Source: Streptomyces phaeolivaceus (GTDB lineage: Bacteria; Actinomycetota; Actinomycetes; Streptomycetales; Streptomycetaceae). From it: 64,000 nucleotides of DNA. Shown here piece by piece: positions 17,934-26,372 of this stretch (position 1 is the stretch's first letter; the number at the start of each line of letters is the position of its first letter). A program made the position numbers and the translations under genes. The notes below the pieces were generated by a model. That model made no database searches, was not told the DNA's origin, and worked only from the letters and a program-made list of their open reading frames with translations. The stretch is from NCBI RefSeq assembly GCF_009184865.1, contig NZ_CP045096.1, positions 7,998,001 to 8,062,000 on the forward strand, read 5' to 3'.

Positions 17934-18761
17934 ATGAACGCCATCATCTCGGCCCCCGACCTCGGACACGAGCTGGCGGGAGCCCGCCCGCCGGTCCTCC
18001 TGGACGTCCGTTGGCAGTTGGGCGGCCCGAACCTGCGCCCCGACTACGAGAAGGCACACCTCCCGGGAGCGGTCTTCGTCGACCTGGACGCCGAACTCGC
18101 CGGCCCGGCGGGCTCCGGAGGCCGCCACCCGCTGCCCGACCCGGACACCTTCGGTGCGGCGATGAGGGCGGCCGGGGTCTCCGCGGACCGCGCCGTCGTC
18201 GTGTACGACGGCGGTCTCAACTGGGCCGCCGCGCGCGCGTGGTGGCTGCTGCGCTGGGCCGGCCACCCCTCGGTGCGGGTGCTGGACGGCGGTCTGGCCG
18301 CCTGGGACGGCCCGTTGACCGCCGAGATCCCGGAGCCCGTGCCCGGCACCTTCGCGCCCGTCCCCGGCGCGCTGCCGCTGCTCGACGCGGACGGCGCCGC
18401 CGCGCTGGCCCGCACCGGGCTCCTGCTGGACGCGCGCGCCGCCGAGCGCTACCGGGGCGATGTGGAGCCCATCGACCCGGTCGGCGGCCATATCCCGGGC
18501 GCGGTGTCGGCTCCGACCACCGAGAACGTGGCCGAATCCGGCCGCTTCCGGACCGCCGCCGAACTCGCCGACCGTTTCAAGGGACTCGGGGTGACCGCCG
18601 ACTCCGAGGTCGGCGTCTACTGCGGCTCCGGGGTCTCGGGCGCCCACCAGGTGCTGGCGCTGGCCGTCGCGGGCATCCCGGCGGCCCTGTACGTGGGTTC
18701 GTGGTCGGAGTGGTCCCGGGACGGCAGCCGACCGGTGGCCACCGGGCCCGACCCGCGATGA
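17934..18761 (+). CDS. sseA: Thiosulfate/3-mercaptopyruvate sulfurtransferase, 275 aa
   Basis: Two rhodanese domains. The N-terminal one is inactive (LLDVRWQLGGPNLRPDYEKAHLPGA); the C-terminal one carries the active-site cysteine loop CGSGVSG, close to the mercaptopyruvate-type CG[S/T]GVT. It moves sulfur from thiosulfate or mercaptopyruvate to an acceptor. The start is ATG 17934 with GAGGATGGGG upstream. A hairpin terminator follows 20 bp after the stop. Confidence 0.9.
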   Translation: MNAIISAPDLGHELAGARPPVLLDVRWQLGGPNLRPDYEKAHLPGAVFVDLDAELAGPAGSGGRHPLPDPDTFGAAMRAAGVSADRAVVVYDGGLNWAAARAWWLLRWAGHPSVRVLDGGLAAWDGPLTAEIPEPVPGTFAPVPGALPLLDADGAAALARTGLLLDARAAERYRGDVEPIDPVGGHIPGAVSAPTTENVAESGRFRTAAELADRFKGLGVTADSEVGVYCGSGVSGAHQVLALAVAGIPAALYVGSWSEWSRDGSRPVATGPDPR

Positions 18762-18781
18762 CCCTCCGCTGACGGCATGCC

Positions 18782-18814
18782 GTGGGGCCCGCGTCTGAAC
18801 GACACGGGCCCCAC
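18782..18814. terminator. Hairpin between convergent sseA and sepH
   Basis: 10-bp stem GTGGGGCCCG (18782-18791) with CGGGCCCCAC (18805-18814), 13-nt loop. A purine-rich A/G stretch (18836-18905) follows before the sepH stop. Confidence 0.75.
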
Positions 18815-18954
18815 ACACGTATGAATGACCGATCCTGCAACGAAGAAAAGACCAAGGAAGAAGAAGACCGAGAAGACCGAAGAGAGTCGAGGACCGAAGA
18901 GAAACGGATCTGCTTGAAGTACGACCCGTCCAACTCCCCATCGCCGCAGGCCCG

Positions 18955-19992
18955 CTACTCCTGCTTCTTCCGTCTGGTGCCGAACACGATCTCGTCCCAG
19001 CTCGGCACCGCCGCGCGCCGGCCCGGCCGGACGCCGTCGGCCTCCGCCTGGCGGTCGGTGGCACCGATGAGCCGGTCACGGTGGCCGTTGACCGACCGTG
19101 GCATGAGGACGTCCGCGTAGGCGGAACCGGCCGAGGCCGCGGGGGCCGCGGACTCCTCCTCCGCCACCTCCTCGACGGAGGCGGACTCCTCCTGCGGTTC
19201 GACGGAGGGCAGTTCGGGCACCACCAGGTCGCCCCGGTAGCTGGGCACGGCCTCCAGGATGCTGGTCAGCGAGTCGCGCTCGCTCACCAGCTCCTCGTCC
19301 GACTCCAGGGCCGGGGAGGGCAGGGCGAGACGTTCCGCCTGGCGGTCCAGGGGGCGGTCACGGGGCAGCCGCGCGATCCTCGGCACGAACGGGAAGCTGG
19401 GCTCGGGCGTCCCGAGGTCGTCGGACTCGCCGATCAGCGAACGCGCCTCGTCGTCGACGGCCTGGACGAGCCGCCGGGGCGGGTCGTACGTCCAGCTCGC
19501 CGAGTGCGGCTCGCCCGCGACGCAGTACACCAACAGGACTTCCCAGGTGCCGTCGTCGCGGCGCCACGAGTCCCACTGGACGGTGTCCTTCTCGGCACCG
19601 CGCAGCAGCAGACGCTCCTGGACGGCCTCGCCGAGCTGGGGTCCCGCCGCGTTCTCGCCGGGGCGGCGGACGGGGGTCTTGCGGGCCCGCTCGGCCATGA
19701 AGGCGCGCTCGGCCAGGACGGGGCCCTCGAACCGGCGGACCCGGTCGACGGGGATGCCGGCGAGCTGCGCGACCTCCTCGGCCGTGGCACCCGCGCGTAT
19801 CCGCGCCTGGATGTCACGGGGGCGGAGATGGCTCTCCACCTCGATCTCGATCTGACCGAGGCGGGGCCGGTCGCCGCGCACGGCGGCACGCAGCCGTTCG
19901 TCGATCGGAAGTGTGTACTCCGTGGAATCGGCAGCCTTGAGCACCAGCCGTGTGCCGTCATTGGAGACGGCCACGACACGCAGTTCGGGCAT
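18955..19992 (-). CDS. sepH: Cell-division regulator SepH, 345 aa
   Basis: Matches the actinobacterial SepH (DUF3071) pattern: N-terminal MPELRVVAVSNDGTRLVLK, an ERLRAAVRGDRPRLGQ stretch, and a helix-turn-helix-like segment PRDIQARIRAGATAEEVAQL, then an acidic disordered middle and a short conserved C-terminus AVPSWDEIVFGTRRK. SepH is known in Streptomyces to promote FtsZ assembly for septation. The start is ATG 19992 behind GGGAGGTCCCC; an upstream in-frame extension is not needed. A 16-bp tandem repeat lies about 46-78 nt upstream. Confidence 0.92.
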   Translation of the reverse strand: MPELRVVAVSNDGTRLVLKAADSTEYTLPIDERLRAAVRGDRPRLGQIEIEVESHLRPRDIQARIRAGATAEEVAQLAGIPVDRVRRFEGPVLAERAFMAERARKTPVRRPGENAAGPQLGEAVQERLLLRGAEKDTVQWDSWRRDDGTWEVLLVYCVAGEPHSASWTYDPPRRLVQAVDDEARSLIGESDDLGTPEPSFPFVPRIARLPRDRPLDRQAERLALPSPALESDEELVSERDSLTSILEAVPSYRGDLVVPELPSVEPQEESASVEEVAEEESAAPAASAGSAYADVLMPRSVNGHRDRLIGATDRQAEADGVRPGRRAAVPSWDEIVFGTRRKKQE

Positions 19993-20410
19993 GGGGACCT
20001 CCCGGGTGGTGCCTGCCGACGTCACGTGCGTCGCTGCTTCCGCTAGTCGAGTGTTCCGCTAGTCGAGTGTGGCCTGCCCGGGTGCAGCCTGCCACAACCT
20101 TGCCGAGTTGCCCGGCGTGTCGGGCGTGAGCCCGAGGCTGCCGTTATGGCACGGTTATCAATTCGCAACGCTAAGTGACGAACCTCATCACCCTGTGCAA
20201 CGATCCCCCTCCCGGTGGTCCTCGAAGGCCCCGGACACCCTGGCGGGAGTCCGGACCCAGGGCTCGCAACAGTACTCCATTCGGGCCACTTGCGTGGATC
20301 GGCACGCCGCCCAACTTCTCATGGGAGACGTCAATCCGCCGCCGGAACAGACCTTTTCGTGACCTCGGGAGGGACGTGCTTCACGCGATCTTCGACAAAC
20401 GCCCGCCCGG
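19993..20410. other. sepH upstream region, 418 bp
   Basis: Contains the sepH promoter and the 16-bp tandem repeat at 20038-20069. Frames here are not protein-like. The oxidase gene ends at 20411 on the same strand. Confidence 0.5.
20038..20069. repeat. Perfect 16-bp tandem duplication
   Basis: TTCCGCTAGTCGAGTG occurs at 20038-20053 and again at 20054-20069. It lies 46-78 nt upstream of the sepH start codon, where an operator or promoter would sit. Confidence 0.95.
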
Positions 20411-21730
20411 CTACGCCCCGAGCACCCGGCGCAAGTAGTCGTTCTGGAAACGCCGTTCGGGGTCGAGCCGGTCACGCAGCGCGGTGAACTCACCGAAGCG
20501 GGGGTAGACCTTGGCGAAGTAGTCGGTGTCCCGGGTGTGCACCTTGCCCCAGTGCGGGCGCCCCTCGTGCGCGGTGAAGATCCGCTCGGCGGCGGTGAAG
20601 TACGCCTGATAGGGCGTACCCCTGAACATGTGCACGGCGACGTACGCGCTCTCGCGGCCGGAGGCGGTGGAGAGCGTGATGTCGTCGGCGGGGGCGGTGC
20701 GGACCTCCACGGGGAAGCTCACGCGCAGGTTCGACCGGTCGACCATCGCCTTGAGTTCACGCAGCGTGTCCACCACGGCCTCGCGCGGAACGGCGAACTC
20801 CATCTCCACGAAGCGCACTCGGCGCGGAGACGTGAAGACCTTGTAGGGGATGTCGGTGTAGGTCCGCGCGGACAGGGCGCGGCTGGAGATCTGCGCGATC
20901 GTCGGGATGCTGGCGGGCACCGCCTGGCCGACCCAGTTGGCCACCTGGAACAGGCCGTTGGAGAGGAACTCGTCCTCGAACCAGCTGTTCAGCTGCGGTA
21001 CGGGCTTCTCGGGGCCCGCACTGCGGTTGTTGCGCTTGGTGTTGGTGTTGCCGGTGTGCGGGAACCAGTAGAACTCGAAGTGCTCGTTCTCGGCGTGCAG
21101 TTCGTCGAACTCGGCCAGCACCCGCTCGAACGGCATCGGTTCCTCGCGCGCCGAGAGCAGGAAGATCGGCTCCACGGCGAAGGTGATCGCGGTGACGATG
21201 CCGAGGGCGCCGATGCCGACCCGGGCGGCGGCGAAGACATCGGGGTTCTCCGTCGCGGAACAGGTCAGGATCGAGCCGTCCGCGGTGACCAGTTCGAGGC
21301 CGCGGATCTGGGCGGCGATCGAGGCCGAGTCCCGCCCGGTGCCGTGGGTGCCGGTGCTGGTCGCGCCCGAGACCGTCTGCTCCATGATGTCGCCCATGTT
21401 CGTGAGCGACAGTCCCTCGCGCGCGAGAGCCAGGTTGAGCCGCTTGAGCGGGGTGCCGGCGGCGACCGTGACGGTCATGGCCTCACGGTCGATCTTGCGT
21501 ATGCCCGTCAGCAGTTGAGGGCGGATCAGTACGCCGTCGGTCGCGGCGGCGGCCGTGAAGGAGTGGCCCGTGCCGACAGCCTTCACCCGGAGGTCGTCCT
21601 CGGCGGCCTGCCGTACGGCGGCGGCGAGTTCCTCGACGGTGGCCGGGGTGACCTCCCGTACGGGCCGGGCGGTGACGTTCCCCGCCCAGTTACGCCACGT
21701 GCCGCTCTTCCCGATCACGGTGGTGCTCAT
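20411..21730 (-). CDS. FAD-linked sugar-lactone/alditol oxidase, 439 aa
   Basis: Vanillyl-alcohol-oxidase fold. The N-terminal FAD domain carries VGTGHSFTAAA, whose histidine is the usual covalent FAD attachment in alditol/gulonolactone oxidases, and GDIMEQTVSGATSTGTHGTG. The C-terminal ALO domain ends HWGKVHTRDTDYF and RLDPERRFQNDYLRRVLG. It oxidises an alditol or aldono-lactone with O2. The start is ATG 21730, inside the 3' end of the MFS gene (41-bp overlap), so translation is coupled to the transporter. Confidence 0.88.
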   Translation of the reverse strand: MSTTVIGKSGTWRNWAGNVTARPVREVTPATVEELAAAVRQAAEDDLRVKAVGTGHSFTAAAATDGVLIRPQLLTGIRKIDREAMTVTVAAGTPLKRLNLALAREGLSLTNMGDIMEQTVSGATSTGTHGTGRDSASIAAQIRGLELVTADGSILTCSATENPDVFAAARVGIGALGIVTAITFAVEPIFLLSAREEPMPFERVLAEFDELHAENEHFEFYWFPHTGNTNTKRNNRSAGPEKPVPQLNSWFEDEFLSNGLFQVANWVGQAVPASIPTIAQISSRALSARTYTDIPYKVFTSPRRVRFVEMEFAVPREAVVDTLRELKAMVDRSNLRVSFPVEVRTAPADDITLSTASGRESAYVAVHMFRGTPYQAYFTAAERIFTAHEGRPHWGKVHTRDTDYFAKVYPRFGEFTALRDRLDPERRFQNDYLRRVLGA

Positions 21731-22931
21731 GGGGCCCTCCCCGCCTTGGAGCCGGCCTGCGCAGCCGGCGGTACCCGAGGAAACCGACCGCGACCGCGAC
21801 GGCCCCGGACGCCGCCGGAACCACGTACCCCGCCTTCGCCCCGGCCGCGTCGATCACCCAGCCGGAGACCGAGGAGCCGAGCGCGACCCCGACCGCGAGC
21901 CCGGTGCCCACCCAGGTCATGCCCTCGGTCAGTTGCGTGCGTGGTACGTGCTCCTCGATCAAGGACATGGTCGTGATCATCGTGGGTGCGATGGACAGTC
22001 CGGCGACGAAGAGCGCCACGGCCAGAAACGGCAAGTTTCCGACCAGTAGGAGGGGGATCATACTCACGGCCATGCCGCATACGCCCAGCAGCCACCTGCG
22101 TTCCGCCGCCCCGCCGAAGCGCAACAGCCCGAAGACGATGCCCGCGGCGCACGAACCGGCCGCGTAGAGGGCCAGCACGACGCTCGCGGCGGCCTTGTGG
22201 CCGCGCTCCTCGGCGAAGGCCACGGTGACCACGTCGACGGCTCCGAAGATGGCCCCGGTCGCCACGAAGGTGGCCACCAGCACCTGAAGTCCGGGCGAGC
22301 GCAGCGCCGAACGGCCCTTGTCGTGCCGCGCGCGCGGGTGCGGCGCCGGTTCGGTGGCGCGCTGGGCGGTCAGCCAGAAGACACCGGCCGCGAGGAAGCA
22401 GGCGGCGAGCAGCGGCCCGGCCTCCGGGAACCACGCCGTGGACAGCCCGATGGAGATGATCGGCCCGAAGATGAAGCAGACCTCGTCGATGACGGACTCG
22501 AACGAGTACGCGGTGTGCAACCGCGGGGTGTCCCGGTACAGGGCCGCCCACCGCGCGCGGGTCATCGCCCCGAGGCTGGGCACACAGCCGATGCCGGCCG
22601 AGCAGAGGTACAGCACCCAGTCCGGCCAGCCGTAGTACGCGGCGAACAGCAGCCCCGCGGAGGCGGCCAGGGCGACGAGGGTCGCCGGGCGCAGCACCCG
22701 CCGCTGCCCGTACTGGTCCACCAGACGCGAGATCTGCGGGCCGAACACGGCGGCGGACAGCGCGATGGTCGCCGAGAGCGCGCCGGCCAGGCCGTACCGG
22801 CCGGTGAGCTGGGAGATCATCGTGACCACGCCGATGCCCATCATGGACAGCGGCATCCGGCCGAGGAGACCCGCGGCGGTGAAGCCCTTGGTGCCGGGGG
22901 CGGCGAACAGGGCGGTGTAGGGGCTGGGCAC
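21690..22931 (-). CDS. Major facilitator superfamily transporter, 413 aa
   Basis: About twelve hydrophobic segments. The N-terminus reads LFAAPGTKGFTAAGLLGRMPLSM, and a RLVDQYGQRRVLRPA loop between TM2 and TM3 stands in for the MFS motif A. A charged central loop with RARHDKGRSALRSPG separates the halves. It probably exports a small molecule; the substrate is unknown. Co-transcribed with the FAD oxidase. The start is ATG 22931, about 150 bp from the divergent ferrochelatase gene. Confidence 0.88.
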   Translation of the reverse strand: MPSPYTALFAAPGTKGFTAAGLLGRMPLSMMGIGVVTMISQLTGRYGLAGALSATIALSAAVFGPQISRLVDQYGQRRVLRPATLVALAASAGLLFAAYYGWPDWVLYLCSAGIGCVPSLGAMTRARWAALYRDTPRLHTAYSFESVIDEVCFIFGPIISIGLSTAWFPEAGPLLAACFLAAGVFWLTAQRATEPAPHPRARHDKGRSALRSPGLQVLVATFVATGAIFGAVDVVTVAFAEERGHKAAASVVLALYAAGSCAAGIVFGLLRFGGAAERRWLLGVCGMAVSMIPLLLVGNLPFLAVALFVAGLSIAPTMITTMSLIEEHVPRTQLTEGMTWVGTGLAVGVALGSSVSGWVIDAAGAKAGYVVPAASGAVAVAVGFLGYRRLRRPAPRRGGPHEHHRDREERHVA

Positions 22932-23081
22932 GGGGGCTCCGGTCGGTCCGGTAAGGGGAGGAACTGATTCCTCGTAAGGCGTGAAGACGGCTGGTACAGC
23001 TTACAGGCCAGGTCACCCTAAGCCATCCTCGGGCATGGGCCGGGATCCCGGCTGTCGGCGTCGGGTGGCAGGATCGATGGC

Positions 23082-24209
23082 ATGCCACACGCGCACGACG
23101 CCACCCCCTACGACGCCCTGCTCCTGCTCTCGTTCGGCGGCCCGGAGGGCCCGGACGACGTGGTCCCGTTCCTGGAGAACGTGACGCGGGGTCGCGGCAT
23201 CCCCAAGGAACGCCTGAAGGAAGTCGGGCAGCACTACTTCCTGTTCGGCGGGGTCAGCCCCATCAACGACCAGAACCGGGCCCTGCTCGACGCCCTCCGC
23301 AAGGACTTCGCCGGGCACGGCCTGGATCTGCCCGTCTACTGGGGCAACCGCAACTGGGCGCCCTACCTGACCGACACCCTGCGTGAGATGGTCGCCGACG
23401 GCCGCCGCCGCGTCCTGGTCCTCACCACGAGCGCGTACGCCTCGTACTCGGGCTGCCGCCAGTACCGCGAGAACCTCGCCGACTCGCTCGCCGCCCTGGC
23501 GGCCGAGGGCCTGGAGCCGCCGAGGATCGACAGGATCCGGCACTACTTCAACCACCCGGGCTTCCTGGAACCCATGATCGACGGCGTTCTGGAGTCGCTC
23601 GCCGACCTCCCCGAGGACGTCCGCGACGGCGCGCACCTCGCCTTCTGCACCCACTCCATCCCGAACGCCTCGGCGGACACCTCCGGCCCGGTCGAGGAGC
23701 ACGGCGACGGCGGCGCGTACGTCGCGGAGCACCTGGACGTCTCACGGCTCATCGCCGAGGCCGTGCGCGAGCGGACAGGCGTCGAGCACCCGTGGCAGCT
23801 CGTCTACCAGTCGCGTTCCGGCGCCCCGCACATCCCGTGGCTGGAGCCCGACATCCGCGACCACCTGGAGGAGCGGCACGGGTCCGGGGCCCCGGCCGTC
23901 GTGATGGCCCCCATCGGCTTCGTCTCGGACCACATGGAGGTCCTGTACGACCTCGACACCGAGGCCATGGCCAAGGGCGAGGAGCTGGGTCTGCCGGTCC
24001 GCCGCTCGGCCACCGTGGGCGCCGACCCCCGGTTCGCCGCCGCGATCCGCGATCTCGTCCTGGAGCGCGCCGCCACGGAGCGGGGCGAGGACGTGACCCC
24101 CTGCGCGCTCGGCGCGCTCGGCGCGAGCCACAACCTGTGCCCGGTCGGCTGCTGCCCGGCCCGTGCCCCCCGGCCCGCCGCCGCGGGCGCCGACAGCCCG
24201 TACGCGTGA
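23082..24209 (+). CDS. hemH: Ferrochelatase (coproporphyrin type), 375 aa
   Basis: Inserts Fe2+ into a porphyrin near the end of heme synthesis; Gram-positive enzymes act on coproporphyrin III. Start motif [22 protein letters not shown], the conserved H in [15 protein letters not shown], and the [14 protein letters not shown] segment holding the second metal-site Glu. Cysteines in YSGCRQY and the C-terminal CPVGCCPA could hold the [2Fe-2S] cluster known for actinobacterial ferrochelatases. The start is ATG 23082. Followed 8 nt later by the phosphatase gene, so they form an operon. Confidence 0.93.
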   Translation: MPHAHDATPYDALLLLSFGGPEGPDDVVPFLENVTRGRGIPKERLKEVGQHYFLFGGVSPINDQNRALLDALRKDFAGHGLDLPVYWGNRNWAPYLTDTLREMVADGRRRVLVLTTSAYASYSGCRQYRENLADSLAALAAEGLEPPRIDRIRHYFNHPGFLEPMIDGVLESLADLPEDVRDGAHLAFCTHSIPNASADTSGPVEEHGDGGAYVAEHLDVSRLIAEAVRERTGVEHPWQLVYQSRSGAPHIPWLEPDIRDHLEERHGSGAPAVVMAPIGFVSDHMEVLYDLDTEAMAKGEELGLPVRRSATVGADPRFAAAIRDLVLERAATERGEDVTPCALGALGASHNLCPVGCCPARAPRPAAAGADSPYA

Positions 24210-24217
24210 GGAGCACC

Positions 24218-25045
24218 ATGACCGACCAGTCAGAGCGTTCAGGCCGTCCGGACGGCCTGCGGGCCGAACTGCTGGAGATCGCCCTGGAGGCGGCCGACCG
24301 CGCGGGCGCCCTCCTGCGCGACGGCCGGCCCGCCGATCTGGGCGTGGCCGCCACCAAGTCCAGCGCGGTCGACGTCGTCACCGAGATGGACATCGCCTCC
24401 GAGAAGCTGATCACCGGCCTCCTCGCCGAACGCAGGCCGCACGACGGCGTGCTCGGCGAGGAGGGCGCCAGCGTCGAGGGCACCAGCGGCGTCCAGTGGG
24501 TGATCGACCCCCTCGACGGCACCGTCAACTACCTCTACGGACTCCCCAGTTGGGCCGTGTCCATCGCGGTCCGGGTGGACGGCGAGACGGTCGTCGGTGT
24601 GGTCCACGCCCCGGTGCGCGGCGAGACCTTCCGGGCCGTCCTCGGCGAGGGCGCGTTCCTGAACGACCGTCCCGCGCGCGTGCGGCCCGCCCCGGAGCTG
24701 GGACTCGCCCTCGTCGGCACCGGCTTCGGCTACCGCGCCGAGCGCCGCGCCCGGCAGGCCGACGTACTGCGCGCGCTGATCCCCGAGGTGCGGGACATCC
24801 GGCGCGGCGGCTCGGCCGCGATCGACCTGTGCGACGTGGCCGTGGGCCGCCTGGACGCGTACTACGAGCGCGGTCTGAACGCCTGGGACTACGCGGCGGG
24901 CGACCTCGTCGCCCGGGAGGCGGGCGCCCTGACCGGTGGCCGCCCCGGAGAGCCCCTCTCACCCGATTTGACCATCGCCGCCCCGCCCACCCTCTTCGAG
25001 GCCCTCCAGACCCGCCTGGACGGCCTCGGCGCCTGGCACGACTGA
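24218..25045 (+). CDS. Inositol monophosphatase family enzyme, 275 aa
   Basis: Mg-dependent Li-sensitive phosphatase fold: GEEGAS supplies metal-binding Glu, WVIDPLDGTVNYLYG is the DPxDGTxN signature, and NAWDYAAGDLV is the second signature with the WD pair. It likely acts on inositol-1-phosphate or a histidinol-phosphate-like substrate; the family does not settle which. The start is ATG 24218 behind GAGGAG directly after the hemH stop. Confidence 0.9.
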   Translation: MTDQSERSGRPDGLRAELLEIALEAADRAGALLRDGRPADLGVAATKSSAVDVVTEMDIASEKLITGLLAERRPHDGVLGEEGASVEGTSGVQWVIDPLDGTVNYLYGLPSWAVSIAVRVDGETVVGVVHAPVRGETFRAVLGEGAFLNDRPARVRPAPELGLALVGTGFGYRAERRARQADVLRALIPEVRDIRRGGSAAIDLCDVAVGRLDAYYERGLNAWDYAAGDLVAREAGALTGGRPGEPLSPDLTIAAPPTLFEALQTRLDGLGAWHD

Positions 25046-25064
25046 GGGGCCGGTACGACAACGC

Positions 25065-25100
25065 GGCGAGACCCCGGCCTGGATCTGCCGGGGTCTCGCC
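25065..25100. terminator. Long bidirectional hairpin terminator
   Basis: A 14-bp perfect stem GGCGAGACCCCGGC (25065-25078) with its complement at 25087-25100, loop CTGGATCT, between the converging phosphatase and 57-aa genes. Confidence 0.85.
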
Positions 25101-25122
25101 GTCGTGCGTATCGGGCCGGGAA

Positions 25123-25296
25123 TCAGACGCTCTGCGCGCCGACCTCCACACCGTGGTCGGCGGCGAGGCGGCGCAGGTCGTCGAGCTCGCCCTGCTCCAC
25201 CTCGACGAGGAAGTCGTCGCCCTCGTCGCGAGCCCTGGTCAGGTCGGACTCGGTCGCCCTTATGCGCTGCAGAAGTCCTGCGGTGAATGCGTCCAT
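25123..25296 (-). CDS. Small coiled-coil-like protein, 57 aa
   Basis: Begins MDAFTAGLLQRIRATESDLT at ATG 25296, preceded by GAGGGGGC. The rest is a charged helix (RARDEGDDFLVEVEQGELDDLRRLAADHG) ending VGAQSV. No function is recognised. It lies between suhB-like and cutRS, as small proteins of this kind do in other Streptomyces as far as I recall. Its codon use looks genuine and a strong terminator follows. Confidence 0.7.
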   Translation of the reverse strand: MDAFTAGLLQRIRATESDLTRARDEGDDFLVEVEQGELDDLRRLAADHGVEVGAQSV

Positions 25297-25712
25297 GCTG
25301 CGCCCCCTCGTCCTGGGTCGTGGGTCGTCGGCACGGGGGTGTGCCGTTCGGAAGGGGCGATCACGTCTCTTGTGGATGCCCAGCGCTGCCCTGGCCGGGC
25401 GGCGACGGTGCCGGACACCCACGCCCGCTCTGCGGAGAAGCGGATCGCCGCGTACCGCATGGTGGTGCGGCACAAGCAGAGTGTGATCGCGGGGTGTAAA
25501 GCCGTCCTCCCCCCGGTCTCTCGGACGGAAACCTCAACCGGACGAAAAAATCCCGCATTCCCGGCCGGACGCCTTCACCCTTCCTGTCACGGGGTCGTCT
25601 TACAGCCGACTTACGGCCGAAAAAGGCAGGATGGAGGTCACACACCCACGAACACCCTGCCCGTGCGCGCCTCTCGCGCGCTACGCGGGTGGACACAGGA
25701 AGGACAAGCGAC
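25297..25712. other. Divergent intergenic region before cutR, 416 bp
   Basis: Probably holds the cutRS promoter. Near cutR it contains GTCTTACAGCCGACTTACGGCC (25600-25620 region), a pair of CTTAC repeats 11 bp apart that could be a response-regulator box. No gene is credible here. Confidence 0.5.
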
Positions 25713-26366
25713 GTGCGCGTACTCGTCGTCGAGGACGAGCAGCTGCTCGCCGATGCGGTGGCCACCGGACTGCGCCGGGAGGCCATGGCCGTCGACGTCG
25801 TGTACGACGGTGCGGCGGCCCTGGAACGCATCGGCGTCAACGACTACGACGTGGTCGTCCTCGACCGGGACCTCCCCCTCGTGCACGGCGACGACGTCTG
25901 CCGCAAGCTCGTCGAGCTGGGCCTGCCCACGCGCGTGCTGATGCTCACCGCGTCCGGAGACGTCAGCGACCGCGTCGAGGGCCTGGAGATCGGCGCCGAC
26001 GACTATCTGCCGAAGCCGTTCGCCTTCAGCGAGCTGATCGCGCGCGTGCGGGCCCTCGGCCGGCGTACGAGCCTGCCGCTGCCGCCCGTCCTGGAGCGCG
26101 CCGGCATCAAGCTCGACCCCAACCGCCGCGAGGTCTTCCGCGACGGCAAGGAGGTCCAGCTCGCGCCCAAGGAGTTCGCGGTCCTGGAGGTGCTGATGCG
26201 CAGCGAGGGCGCCGTCGTCTCGGCGGAGCAGCTCCTGGAGAAGGCCTGGGACGAGAACACCGACCCGTTCACCAACGTCGTGCGCGTGACGGTCATGACG
26301 CTGCGCCGCAAGCTCGGCGAACCACCGGTCATCGTCACCGTGCCCGGCTCCGGCTACCGGATCTGA
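25713..26366 (+). CDS. cutR: Response regulator CutR, OmpR family, 217 aa
   Basis: Receiver domain with phospho-acceptor D51 (VVVLDRDLP), acidic E7/D8, and a KPF motif around residue 100. An OmpR winged helix follows (LAPKEFAVLEVLMRSEGAVVS through VTVPGSGYRI). It agrees closely with my memory of Streptomyces CutR, 217 aa, and the GTG at 25713 behind AGGAAGG gives exactly this length. CutR with CutS responds to extracellular protein-folding or secretion stress. CutS begins 6 nt after its stop. Confidence 0.95.
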   Translation: MRVLVVEDEQLLADAVATGLRREAMAVDVVYDGAAALERIGVNDYDVVVLDRDLPLVHGDDVCRKLVELGLPTRVLMLTASGDVSDRVEGLEIGADDYLPKPFAFSELIARVRALGRRTSLPLPPVLERAGIKLDPNRREVFRDGKEVQLAPKEFAVLEVLMRSEGAVVSAEQLLEKAWDENTDPFTNVVRVTVMTLRRKLGEPPVIVTVPGSGYRI

Positions 26367-26372
26367 TCCGCC

